Below are positions 17,401 to 25,412 of a stretch of 64,000 bases of DNA, one piece after another. The notes below the pieces were generated by a model. It saw only the letters and a list, made by a program, of their open reading frames with translations. It made no database searches and was not told the origin of the DNA. The stretch lies in the NCBI GenBank assembly GCA_036504735.1, contig DASXUQ010000019.1, positions 62,001 to 126,000 of the forward strand. The letters run 5' to 3'. The first letter of the stretch is position 1. Each line of letters opens with the position of its first letter. The position numbers and the translations under genes were made by a program. The DNA comes from a bacterium (lineage in GTDB: Bacteria; Electryoneota; RPQS01).

Positions 17401-18426
17401 GATATTCTGCCGCCGAATGCGGCGGGTCTGTCCGACGTCGACTGGTACATTGTGCAGATTCCGGGGCACGACTGCGGGATCATTCAAGTGGATGTCTATG
17501 GCAATGACACTCCGGGATGGTATCCGTTCGGCGGCGGTCTGAATCCGAAGGTCTGGCTCTATGCGGCAGACTGCACGACACTGCTGGCGTTCGATGACAG
17601 TTCCGGTGTGGGCAATGATGCCAGTCTGACTACTTCCTGCCTGCCGGCCGGTTCATACCGGATCAAGGTGGAAGGAGTCAGCGGCAGCCACGGGCCGTAT
17701 GTGCTGGCAACACTCTGCGCGAGCTGCATCTGCGGGTGCAGCGTGACGTGTCCGACCGGCTATGTGGCGGAAGGTGAAGCCTGTCCGAATTTGGGACCGG
17801 ACACCTACAACGGCGGCTGCTCGATGATTCCGCCTTCCTTCAGCACCATCACCTGCGGCAGCCGCATCTGCGGCACGTCGTTCGCGATGGGCGGCATCAA
17901 AGACAGTGATTGGTACCGGTTCAACCTGACGACACCGCGCCGCATTCTATGGGTTGTGCGGGCAGGCTTCCCGTTCGAGATGGGCATCTACAGCCCGGTG
18001 AATGTGTGCGACAGTCTGCTTACGGTGCGCTACAATACCGGACAGAGTTGCCAGACGCGCTTCATCTTCACTCCATGTCTGCCCATCGGCACATACTACT
18101 TCAAGATTGCGCCCACGGTGACCAACGGAGTACCGTGTTCCAATTATTACACGTCGCTTTCCTGCGGCCACTGTATAGTCCACGCGGTCACGATTGATCT
18201 GTTCAACCAGAATGTGCGCTTGACCTGGGCCGCCGACGAAACTATGCCCGTCTACAACATTTACCGCAGCAGTTCACTGTTGGCCGATCCAAGCCCCGCA
18301 AACCTGATTGGCTCCACCTCAGACAGCACATTCCTCGATCCCGTGCGGTTGCCGGACGGCGGTCCGAAGGCCTTCTATACGGTCACCATGCAGGATCCAC
18401 CGGATAGCTTAGGCACTACCCCCTAA
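14458..18426 (+). CDS. Cysteine-rich secreted protein with eight PPC-like repeats, interrupted by in-frame TGA at codon 317
   Basis: One continuous frame of 1322 codons, with ATG 14458, a signal peptide (LVVLLLGALSLQLSFA), a short coiled coil (about residues 35-75), then eight repeats of roughly 120-150 aa and a terminal FnIII-like domain (about 1240-1322). Approximate repeat starts are 14734, 15124, 15580, 16015, 16450, 16875, 17300 and 17730. Each resembles a bacterial pre-peptidase C-terminal (PPC) sandwich stapled by cysteines, with recurring CGDTxCG and LPPGTYW motifs. The frame is broken once, by TGA at 15406-15408. Aligning the repeats puts this codon exactly where all seven others have cysteine, always TGC. 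No other stop occurs in the following 3 kb. A perfect 7-bp hairpin starts 15 bases after the TGA (15423-15439). The options are a nonsense mutation or sequence error (product 316 aa), or recoding as selenocysteine. No type IX sorting domain is present. Confidence 0.75.
15423..15439 (+). promoter_or_regulatory. Hairpin just after the in-frame TGA (SECIS-like geometry)
   Basis: CCAGACC (15423-15429), loop GTA, GGTCTGG (15433-15439). The loop begins 22 bases after the TGA and its first base is G. As I recall the bacterial SECIS model, it asks for a 4-16-bp stem, a G in the first two loop bases and a TGA-to-loop distance of about 16-37, and this hairpin satisfies all three. It lacks the bulged U of the E. 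coli fdhF element, and a hairpin of this size can also arise by chance. Confidence 0.35.
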
Positions 18427-18451
18427 GCGATACCACGTTTGAAAGACATGT

Positions 18452-18479
18452 ACAGGCTCTTCAGTGATGGGGAGCCTGT
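18452..18479 (+). terminator. Hairpin after the cysteine-rich gene, weak terminator
   Basis: ACAGGCTC (18452-18459) pairs with GAGCCTGT (18472-18479), with a 12-base loop. No T run follows, so termination would be weak or factor-dependent. Confidence 0.45.
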
Positions 18480-18739
18480 GCTCTATTGGGGGGTACTATG
18501 GGTACTTTGCCTCCCGAAAAAGCCTTGGGCCGCTTTTTTTGGCACAACCACCGGACGACTGTGAAAGCGTATGTGCATTCTTACGTATGCATTTAGCTCA
18601 TCCTGCGGATCGGGGCCTGTATGGCTAAAGAAATCCGCGATTGTGCCGATAATCTCAGTAATACATTAATATTCAAGTGATAAAACGCTACTTTGTTCTC
18701 ATGTGAACTGTAATAAATTGGCAGGCCGATTTATAACTG

Positions 18740-18855
18740 GCCTCTCATCGATCTTTTGATCGAGGTCTTGCTTTTCGAAGCAAGCTTGGCTACATTGGGA
18801 CGTGGGGGTGAACGTCTGATGTTTGGACGGGGAGGTACGACGGTCGGACCATTGC
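18740..18855 (+). other. Stem-loop-rich leader upstream of the small regulator gene
   Basis: Consecutive hairpins are visible: TCGATC-TTTT-GATCGA (18748-18763); CTTGCTT-TTCG-AAGCAAG (18767-18784), with a stable UUCG loop; and GGT-a-CGA-cgg-TCG-g-ACC just before the RBS (about 18834-18850). The region is non-coding in all frames I could support. It may be a structured 5' leader or a small RNA. Confidence 0.4.
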
Positions 18856-18865
18856 AGGAGGTCGT

Positions 18866-19387
18866 GTGTCTCATTCAATCTCGGAAATTTTGTACCAGTG
18901 GATGAACAAGAGGCGGATCGAATCGGAAGTAGCCCGCGAGATGGATGTTCCGGTTGCAACCCTATCCGCCAAGCTCTCTCCAAAGCGGCCTCAGGCAAAA
19001 TTGGCGGCAGATGAACTGCTCCCCCTGTTTGAAGCTATTCGCCGCATCGGGTACGGAAGTGAGTTGCGGGGAGTTGTCTATCGCTTTCTGCGTGATTTGC
19101 GCGGCGATGAGCAGGAAGCAGTAGCAGAGGAGAAGAATCTTGTTCCGCAAATTCTGACCCTTGTGAAGTGCCTGGGGATGATGAGCGAGTGCGCCAACGG
19201 GATTCACAGCAGCACCAATGTGGCGGAATTGGACAAGATGCGGATCATGCTGCGCACGGAAGTTCTTCCGGTAGTGCTGCAAATGGAGAGCATCCTCGCT
19301 TCGCGCGTTGAAACATTGCGTCCACCGCATAAGCTCCCGCTGCCACAACGTAAACCGGATTTGGCGCCGTCCGTCAATCGGTCTTAG
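18866..19387 (+). CDS. Small helical protein, possible phage CII/CP76-like DNA-binding regulator
   Basis: A 173-aa soluble protein. Residues about 5-75 could form a helix-turn-helix of the phage regulatory CP76/CII type (AREMDVPVATLSAKLSP, then ELLPLFEAIRRIG). The rest is alpha-helical with a proline-rich tail. The similarity is to pattern rather than to a recognised signature, so the function is uncertain. GTG 18866 follows an excellent AGGAGGT (18856-18862), although the spacing is only 3 bases; GTG 18864 is out of frame. No other phage genes are adjacent. A perfect terminator follows at 19491. Confidence 0.5.
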   Translation: MSHSISEILYQWMNKRRIESEVAREMDVPVATLSAKLSPKRPQAKLAADELLPLFEAIRRIGYGSELRGVVYRFLRDLRGDEQEAVAEEKNLVPQILTLVKCLGMMSECANGIHSSTNVAELDKMRIMLRTEVLPVVLQMESILASRVETLRPPHKLPLPQRKPDLAPSVNRS

Positions 19388-19490
19388 GTGGAATAGCCGG
19401 CCAAGGAATCATCCATCGACTTGTGGAGACTCAGAACATGTGTCTGGGGCAGGAGTTCACATGGCAAAAGTTTTCTTTCGGATCGCACCC

Positions 19491-19524
19491 AAAAGCCCTC
19501 AGGAGTCTGAGGGCTTTTTCTTTG
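19491..19524 (+). terminator. Intrinsic terminator after the CP76-like gene
   Basis: A 12-bp perfect stem, AAAAGCCCTCAG (19491-19502) with CTGAGGGCTTTT (19507-19518), has a 4-base loop and is followed by TCTTT. Confidence 0.85.
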
Positions 19525-19624
19525 GAACTCCTTGCGATAAATTACGCGAGCAATTATGAAGATAGAGTTAACACTGTGTTTGAATTCCTTATGGCAGTCA
19601 CACTGAATAACCTGAGGATATGTT

Positions 19625-19957
19625 TTGCCTGACCTCAGTCCTGCAGACCTGGCCGAGCGGATGCTGAAAGCCGCCGAGGAAGTGCTCAATGATAAGCATC
19701 CCGACGCTCATGTGTATGCTCAAGGCGCTTTCCAGATGCTGGCCGAAGCCATATTCGATATTCATACGAAGACGATGCTGGGGCGGATCACCCCCGAGCA
19801 CGCGCGGGTTATGCTGCGCATTGGCCGGAACACAGCTCTGGCGGTCCTGCTGGCCGTAAAAGGGCTGTCGCACGGGGCAGCCGAAGCCACCGTGAGCGCT
19901 GCCCTGGCGACTGTGCGTGCCGATGTAAATGAAGCCATCGGCTGGCGGCTCCTGTAA
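19625..19957 (+). CDS. Hypothetical helical protein, 110 aa
   Basis: I do not recognise this protein. It is soluble, alanine-rich and mostly helical (AERMLKAAEEVLND, EHARVMLRIGRNTALAVLLAVKGL), with no cysteines and no signal peptide. The start proposed is TTG 19625, with a GAGGAT-like Shine-Dalgarno about 8 bases upstream; other starts are possible. It stands alone between two intrinsic terminators, so it is a separate transcription unit. Confidence 0.45.
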   Translation: MPDLSPADLAERMLKAAEEVLNDKHPDAHVYAQGAFQMLAEAIFDIHTKTMLGRITPEHARVMLRIGRNTALAVLLAVKGLSHGAAEATVSAALATVRADVNEAIGWRLL

Positions 19958-20002
19958 TCTGCCGCCGTGTTTATTTATCAAATTATGAATATCGAGTCAC
20001 GC

Positions 20003-20029
20003 AAGAGAGGCATTGGGCCTCTTTTTTTG
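20003..20029 (+). terminator. Intrinsic terminator after the 110-aa gene
   Basis: AGAGGC (20006-20011) pairs with GCCTCT (20017-20022), and seven T follow. Confidence 0.75.
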
Positions 20030-20326
20030 CATAAAAGCCGACCTCGAGCATCAACTGTGGAATGGGGATTATAGAGATTACGGCCCGGACGGCAACTTAG
20101 GCTCAGGATATTCGCTACACGGCGGACTGTTTTTGTTGCGCTTGTCGGCGCACACACCCTACTGTACCCCCGTTTCTCGTCGATGGCTATTCCCCTCGAG
20201 CGGTCAGAGTGTTCGTGAACGAAATCGCGGCTTGCGCGTAAAAAGCATCTGTGGGCAGGATTCCCACGCAACTCCGCTCCGAATCTGGAGCATAGAATAT
20301 CACCCAGAACAGGCGAGCCCCTACGT
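20030..20326. other. Intergenic region upstream of the SET-domain gene
   Basis: No gene, RNA or strong promoter could be supported in this stretch. A short imperfect hairpin (TGTGGG...CCCACGCA, about 20250-20273) is the only structure seen. Confidence 0.3.
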
Positions 20327-20812
20327 ATGTCCAAAATCGCGCACGAACCGTATTTTGTCGTCAGCCGCTCAGGAATCCATGGCAAGGGAGCATTTGCCAT
20401 GCGGCGCATCCGCAAAGGCACCCGCATTGTCGAATATGTCGGAGAGCGCGTTCCGCACTCTGTGGGCGACCAGCGCTATCCTGATGTCGGACAAAGGCAC
20501 TATCACACCTTTCTGTTTGCCGTGGATGACGAGATCTGTATTGATGCCGGACGACAGGGCAATGATGCCCGATTCATCAACCATTCCTGCGATCCAAACT
20601 GTCAGGCCGTGGATGATGGCGGCAGGATCTTTATCGAGGCCCTGCGCAATATCCAGCCGGGAGCGGAATTGACCTATGACTATTCCCTCGTTGGCCCGAG
20701 GCCTCGCACCAAGGCTGATAAGGCCCGCTACGCATGCTTCTGCGGTTCAGAGAACTGCCGGGGCACCATGCTGGCCCCTTTCCCAGCGAGGAATGGCCAC
20801 GTGCCGCGCTGA
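20327..20812 (+). CDS. SET-domain protein lysine methyltransferase with post-SET cysteines
   Basis: A 161-aa protein consisting almost entirely of a SET domain, the SAM-dependent lysine methyltransferase fold best known from eukaryotic histone modifiers. All hallmarks are present: SGIHGKGAFA (N-terminal strand), the pseudoknot sequence RFINHSCDPNC (residues about 84-94), ELTYDY (about 114-119) and a post-SET zinc motif CFCGSENCRG near the C-terminus. Bacterial SET proteins are known in Chlamydia, Legionella and various environmental bacteria; some act on host or on bacterial DNA-binding proteins. There are no linked histone-like genes here, so the substrate is unknown. ATG 20327 has no clear RBS. 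It is flanked by terminators on both sides and is probably an acquired single-gene unit. Confidence 0.9.
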   Translation: MSKIAHEPYFVVSRSGIHGKGAFAMRRIRKGTRIVEYVGERVPHSVGDQRYPDVGQRHYHTFLFAVDDEICIDAGRQGNDARFINHSCDPNCQAVDDGGRIFIEALRNIQPGAELTYDYSLVGPRPRTKADKARYACFCGSENCRGTMLAPFPARNGHVPR

Positions 20813-20833
20813 AAGCAGCTGCTACAATCAGGT

Positions 20834-20867
20834 AAGCTCCTCAAATTTCTGAGGAGCTTTTCTTTTT
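20834..20867 (+). terminator. Intrinsic terminator after the SET gene
   Basis: A 10-bp stem, AAGCTCCTCA (20834-20843) with TGAGGAGCTT (20850-20859), has a 6-base loop and is followed by TTCTTTTT. Confidence 0.88.
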
Positions 20868-21027
20868 GAACGTTTGCGCAATTGAAGTTTGCGACTTTAC
20901 TTCTTCAACGAAAGGAACTAAATTACCGTCACAAGTTTAAAGAGATGAACGGTTTCAACCGCATTCTCCAAGCCACCTACTCAAATTTTATCTTAGTTTC
21001 CTGCAATCGCCGCGGATGGAGCGCATA

Positions 21028-24000
21028 ATGACCAGACTGCACGCACTTCTCCTGACTGTCTTCGTAGCCGCTGCGGCGGCTTTCGGCCAGTTCGGACAGA
21101 ACAAAGTTCAGTACGAGTCCTTTCACTGGCGGTACATATCGTCGGAGCATTTCGATGTGTACTTCCCCGAAGGCAACGACCGCATCGCGGAGTTCACGGC
21201 AGAGACCGCCGAGAACTCTCTCAAGCTGATCGAGCACAGTTTCAACTACCAACTCGAAGGGCGCGTGACGATTGTAACCTATCAATCGCACAACGCCTTT
21301 GAGCAGACCAATGTCTCGGGGGAGATCCCTGAAGAGTCGGTGGGCGGCTTCACCGAGTTCCTGAAGAATCGCATGGTGTTTCCCTTCACCGGAAATTATG
21401 AAGACTTCCGGCACGTCATCCATCATGAGTTGACTCACGCCGTGAATATGCGCATGTTCTACGGCACGGGATTTCAGTCGATTCTGATGGGGGCCATTAC
21501 CTCGGATATCCCACTGTGGTTCACGGAAGGCCTGGCGGAATATGAATCCCGCTTCGGATGGGATATCGAAGCGGACATGTTTTTGCGCGACGCCACCATC
21601 ACCGGCTATCTGCCGCCGATGAATGGGCTGGGCGGCTACATGGCCTATAAAGGCGGCCAGTCCGTCTTCTACTATGTCGACCGCAAATACGGCTGGCAGA
21701 AGGTCAGCGAATTCATCCGCGAGGTCAAGAAGTCCCGCAGTGTAGAGCGAGCGGTCAAGGCGACGCTGTCGCTGGACATGAAGGACTTCAACCGCGAATG
21801 GCAAAACTGGCTTAAGCAGACTTACTGGCCGCAAGTGGCGGACCTGCGCGCTCCGGCGGATTTTTCCGAACGGCTGACCAATCATGAGGATTGGGGCAAC
21901 TTCGTCAACACCGGCGCGGGGATCTCGCCCGATGGAACGCAGATTGCTTTTGTGTCGGACCGCACGGATTACTTCGATGTGTGGAGCCTGGACATCGAGT
22001 CGGGCAAGCTGAAGCGGCTGCTCAGCGGCGCGCGCAGCCCCGGGTTTGAAGAGTTGAAATGGCTGGACACGCGGGTCTCCTGGTCGCCGGACGGCAAGCT
22101 GGTGACCTTCGCCTCCAAATCCGGCGCGCGCGACGCGATCAATATTCTGGACGTGCGCAAACGCAAGATCAAGCGGCGCTTGCGTCTCGATTTCGACGGC
22201 ATTTTCAATCCCACCTTCTCGCCCGACGGAACCAAGATCGCTTTCAGCGGCATGCGTCAGGGAGAGTCCGACGTCTATTACTATGATCTGGTCACCGGCA
22301 AGGTGGTGCAGGTCACGGCGGATATTTTCTCGGATGATGACCCTGTCTGGAGTCCCGATGGCAAGCGGATTGTCTTCTCTTCGGATCGCGGGGATTCGCT
22401 GCGGGTCAGCGGGTATCCGGCCACGATGAACATGTGGAAAGAGGATTACCATCTGAGTCATCTGTACGGCGTCACCCTTGGCAGCGACGTTGCGACGAAG
22501 ATCACGTCATCTCCTTACAACGAGCGCACGGCCACGTTTACATCCGATGGGAAGTTCCTGATTTACGTTTCGGACGCAAACGGCATCGACAATCTCTACC
22601 GTCTGAACCTGGCCACCGATTCGGCGGAGGCGATTACCAACTGCCTGACCGGATGCCTGCGGCCGAGCTGCTCGATGCAGACTCAGCGGCTGGTGTTCAC
22701 CTCCCTGAGCAAGGGCGGCTACGACATCTTCATGATCAAGAATCCGCAGGACCTGGCGGCGCAGAAGCTGAAGCCTACCAACTTCCGCGCGACGGGAACT
22801 CCGGAACTCCCGCAGGCCGACACGACGCACACGCAGGGCGACTCGGCGCGGGTCAGCGAGTCCCGCTATGGCGGCAACTACCAGCACTATGTGTTCGGCC
22901 AGTCGATGCCTGCGGAGACGACCGCCGTCAGGGTGGACACGGCCACGACGCGCAGCTCCGGCGGCGGCTTCTACAGCAAGAAATACAAAACGAAATTCAC
23001 GCCGGACTTTTTCTTCGCCAATGCGGGTTACAGCTCGTTCTTCGGCGCGCAGGGTTCCGGGCAGTTGCTGTTCTCGGATGTGCTGGGCAATCATATGATC
23101 GGCGTTACCACCGATCTGTACTATGATTTCCAGAATCTCAAGAATACCAATTTTTCGGTGATCTACCTGTATCTGCCGCACCGCATCAATTACGCCGCGG
23201 GGATTTTCCGCAACGTCTACTATCTGAACAGCGGCAACTGGCAGGACCAGGTCAATGTGATGCAGCTTGCCGCGGCGTATCCGTTCTCGAGGTTTACGCG
23301 GGCGGAACTCAATCTGAACGGATTTATCATCGATCGCGGTCTCTGGACAGACGCCGCCCAGGACTGGCTGGGCTTTGAGCATAAACGCGTGCTGCTCCCC
23401 GAGCTGGCCTATGTGCACGACACGGCGCTCTGGGGTTACACCGGTCCGGTCAACGGCTCACGGTACCGGGTCTCCATTTCCTACAGTCCGCCGCTGGGAA
23501 AGAATACCCCGGATAATCAGCGGTACGCCGACTTCTATGTGGCGATGGCCGATTTTCGCAACTATCTGCGTGTCGCGCGGGACTTCAGCCTTGCGTCCCG
23601 CGTGACGGCGGGTCTGACGGGCGGTCCGGACGCGCCGAACTTTTACGTCGGCGGCACCGACAACTGGATCAACCGCCGTTATCTGAACGACCGGATTCCA
23701 TCCGGCATCAACAACTTCTATTTCTCGGATATCATTACTCCCTTCCGCGGCGCGGACTTCTTCGAAGCGCGCGGCACCGGCAAGCGGTTCTTCCTCACCA
23801 ATCAGGAATTCCGCTTCCCGCTCATCCAAACGCTGCAAATGCGTTTTCCGCTGCAGATCGGGCTCTATGACATCCGGGGCGCGATGTTTACGGATATCGG
23901 CGCCGCATGGAACGACAACGAGTTCAAGCTCACGAAAGTGGACAGTGCCGGAAAGCGGCGGCTGTTCGATCCCCGCGTGGCATTCGGTTTCGGCGTGCGG

Positions 24001-24105
24001 GCCAACCTCGGCATCTTCGTGCTGAGCTGGGATACCGGCTGGCTGACGGACTTCGTGAATACCGGGAAACCGCGCTACTATGTTTCCATCGGACCGGAAT
24101 TCTAA
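21028..24105 (+). CDS. Fusion of gluzincin-type metalloprotease, PD40/TolB-like propeller and outer-membrane barrel
   Basis: A 1025-aa envelope protein. A signal peptide (LLLTVFVAAAAAFGQ) is followed by an MA-type peptidase domain with HHELTHAVN (zinc-binding HExxH, about residues 135-143) and the downstream WFTEGLAEYE glutamate. Residues about 290-570 contain five or six PD40 blades (ISPDGTQIAFVSDR, WSPDGKLVTFAS, FSPDGTKIAFSG, WSPDGKRIVFSSDR). The remaining 400 or so residues are a beta-barrel like BamA/surface antigens, ending in RYYVSIGPEF. The combination would place a protease and a protein-interaction propeller on the periplasmic or outer face of a barrel. The first ATG is 21016, but ATG 21028 has GGAG at proper spacing and a better signal peptide. 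Similar fusions occur in Bacteroidota/Ignavibacteria; the function is not established. Confidence 0.8.
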   Translation: MTRLHALLLTVFVAAAAAFGQFGQNKVQYESFHWRYISSEHFDVYFPEGNDRIAEFTAETAENSLKLIEHSFNYQLEGRVTIVTYQSHNAFEQTNVSGEIPEESVGGFTEFLKNRMVFPFTGNYEDFRHVIHHELTHAVNMRMFYGTGFQSILMGAITSDIPLWFTEGLAEYESRFGWDIEADMFLRDATITGYLPPMNGLGGYMAYKGGQSVFYYVDRKYGWQKVSEFIREVKKSRSVERAVKATLSLDMKDFNREWQNWLKQTYWPQVADLRAPADFSERLTNHEDWGNFVNTGAGISPDGTQIAFVSDRTDYFDVWSLDIESGKLKRLLSGARSPGFEELKWLDTRVSWSPDGKLVTFASKSGARDAINILDVRKRKIKRRLRLDFDGIFNPTFSPDGTKIAFSGMRQGESDVYYYDLVTGKVVQVTADIFSDDDPVWSPDGKRIVFSSDRGDSLRVSGYPATMNMWKEDYHLSHLYGVTLGSDVATKITSSPYNERTATFTSDGKFLIYVSDANGIDNLYRLNLATDSAEAITNCLTGCLRPSCSMQTQRLVFTSLSKGGYDIFMIKNPQDLAAQKLKPTNFRATGTPELPQADTTHTQGDSARVSESRYGGNYQHYVFGQSMPAETTAVRVDTATTRSSGGGFYSKKYKTKFTPDFFFANAGYSSFFGAQGSGQLLFSDVLGNHMIGVTTDLYYDFQNLKNTNFSVIYLYLPHRINYAAGIFRNVYYLNSGNWQDQVNVMQLAAAYPFSRFTRAELNLNGFIIDRGLWTDAAQDWLGFEHKRVLLPELAYVHDTALWGYTGPVNGSRYRVSISYSPPLGKNTPDNQRYADFYVAMADFRNYLRVARDFSLASRVTAGLTGGPDAPNFYVGGTDNWINRRYLNDRIPSGINNFYFSDIITPFRGADFFEARGTGKRFFLTNQEFRFPLIQTLQMRFPLQIGLYDIRGAMFTDIGAAWNDNEFKLTKVDSAGKRRLFDPRVAFGFGVRANLGIFVLSWDTGWLTDFVNTGKPRYYVSIGPEF

Positions 24106-24128
24106 ACCGCATCCTGTTTTTGCAAACG

Positions 24129-24168
24129 AAAGCGGGCCCTTCACAATGAAGAGCCCGCTTTTGGTTTT
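24129..24168. terminator. Bidirectional terminator between convergent genes
   Basis: AAAGCGGGC (24129-24137) pairs with GCCCGCTTT (24153-24161), with an inner CTTC/GAAG helix. A T-rich tail follows on the plus strand. It separates the plus-strand fusion gene from the minus-strand polysaccharide locus. Confidence 0.8.
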
Positions 24169-24198
24169 GGATGACGTTTCATCCGTCTGGGTCAGGGA

Positions 24199-25389
24199 CT
24201 ACTTGTGCAGAGATTCCACAATGGACGCAATCCAGTCGAGCTGGTCTTCGGTCAGAGCGGTACCGCTGGGCAGACAAAGCCCTTGGTCAAACAACTGCTC
24301 GGACACGGCGCCGCCCACGCTGCGGCAACCGGCGAATACCGGCTGTAAATGGAGCGGTTTCCAAAGGGGCCGGGATTCGATATTGTACGTTTCGAGCGCG
24401 AGCCGGATCTCTTCGGCGCTGACGCCAAACCGGTGCGGATCGACCTGAATGCAGGTCAACCAGTGGTTGCTCGCGCCAAAGTCCGCTTCAGGCATAAACC
24501 GGACTCCGGGCAGCGACTCCAGCCGCGCGCGGTACCATGCGAAAATCTCTCGCTTACGCGCCAGTCGCTGGGGCAGCACGCGCAGTTGCCCGCGCACGAT
24601 GCCGGCCACAACGTTGCTCATGCGGTAGTTGTAACCGATCTCTTCATGCTGATAATACGGCGCGGGCATGCGTGCCTGTGTGGACAGGTTGCGCACTTTG
24701 GTGATCAGCTCCTCATTGGCCGACACCAGCAGGCCGCCGCCCGAGCCGGTGATAATCTTATTGCCGTTGAAGGAGAAGACTCCCGCGTAGCCGAAATTGC
24801 CCGTCCGGACGCCACGATACGTCGCCCCCAACGCCTCGGCGGCATCTTCCAGCACAGGAACCGCATAGCTGTTGCACACGTCGAGGATCGGATCCCAGTC
24901 GGCGCTTTGCCCATAGAGATCCACCACAATCACGGCCCTCGGCAGGCGGTTGATCCGGGCGCAACGCTTCAACTCAGCGGCAAGCAGATTCGCGTCCATG
25001 TTCCACGTGCGCGCATCGGCGTCGATGAAAACCGGCGCGGCTCCTTCATAGATGATCGGATTGGCGCTGGCGCAAAAGGTCAGCGAGGAGCAGAACACTT
25101 CTTCGCCCGGCTTCAGATCGAGCATTCGCAGCGCAAGATGCAGGGCGGCGGTTCCCGTGCTCAGCGCCGCGGCGTGGAGCGAGCCGTTCTGGCGCGCGAA
25201 TTCCTTCTCCAGTTCATTGACATGCGGACCGATGGGCGCAATCCAGTTGCTGTCGAAGGCCTCCTGTACGAATGCACGTTCAAAGCCTTCCTCCGACATG
25301 TGCGGTGGCGACAGATAGATGCGCTCGTGCGACTCTTGTGCCGCAGCAGGCATTGGGCGGCTTACCTTTCGGGCCATAACTTCACTCAC
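24199..25389 (-). CDS. pglE: PglE-like PLP-dependent sugar aminotransferase (DegT/DnrJ/EryC1)
   Basis: A 396-aa aminotransferase expected to convert a UDP-4-keto-6-deoxy-GlcNAc into the 4-amino sugar. Features seen are the N-terminal IYLSPPHMSEEG...FVQEAFDSNWIAPIGP typical of PglE/PerA-type enzymes, LSTGTAALHLAL, DLYGQSADWDPI with EDAAEALGA, and the PLP-lysine segment FSFNGNKIITGSGGG (about residues 205-219). The GTG start at 25389 has an AGGAG upstream. It is the last gene of a long minus-strand locus that also encodes PglD-, PglC- and PglF-like enzymes, which supports the bacillosamine-type assignment over perosamine synthesis. Confidence 0.82.
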   Translation of the reverse strand: MSEVMARKVSRPMPAAAQESHERIYLSPPHMSEEGFERAFVQEAFDSNWIAPIGPHVNELEKEFARQNGSLHAAALSTGTAALHLALRMLDLKPGEEVFCSSLTFCASANPIIYEGAAPVFIDADARTWNMDANLLAAELKRCARINRLPRAVIVVDLYGQSADWDPILDVCNSYAVPVLEDAAEALGATYRGVRTGNFGYAGVFSFNGNKIITGSGGGLLVSANEELITKVRNLSTQARMPAPYYQHEEIGYNYRMSNVVAGIVRGQLRVLPQRLARKREIFAWYRARLESLPGVRFMPEADFGASNHWLTCIQVDPHRFGVSAEEIRLALETYNIESRPLWKPLHLQPVFAGCRSVGGAVSEQLFDQGLCLPSGTALTEDQLDWIASIVESLHK

Positions 25390-25412
25390 AATCCGTCTCC
25401 TCTATTCCGAGT

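Noticed and set aside
15493-18426. Treating the frame after the TGA as a separate gene
   Set aside because: The first ATG falls inside a repeat, with no signal peptide or RBS. The frame is continuous with the upstream ORF, so it is one gene interrupted by TGA.
19461-19559. Possible 32-aa leader peptide with AGGAG five bases before ATG
   Set aside because: Most of it is the terminator hairpin of the preceding gene read as codons, and there is no downstream target within the attenuation range.
18866-20812. Prophage or integrative element
   Set aside because: Only one protein hints at a phage regulator. There is no integrase, no structural genes and no flanking direct repeat.
20977-22461. Minus-strand ORF of 494 aa
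   Set aside because: Antisense to the protease/barrel fusion, which has clear motifs; no support of its own.
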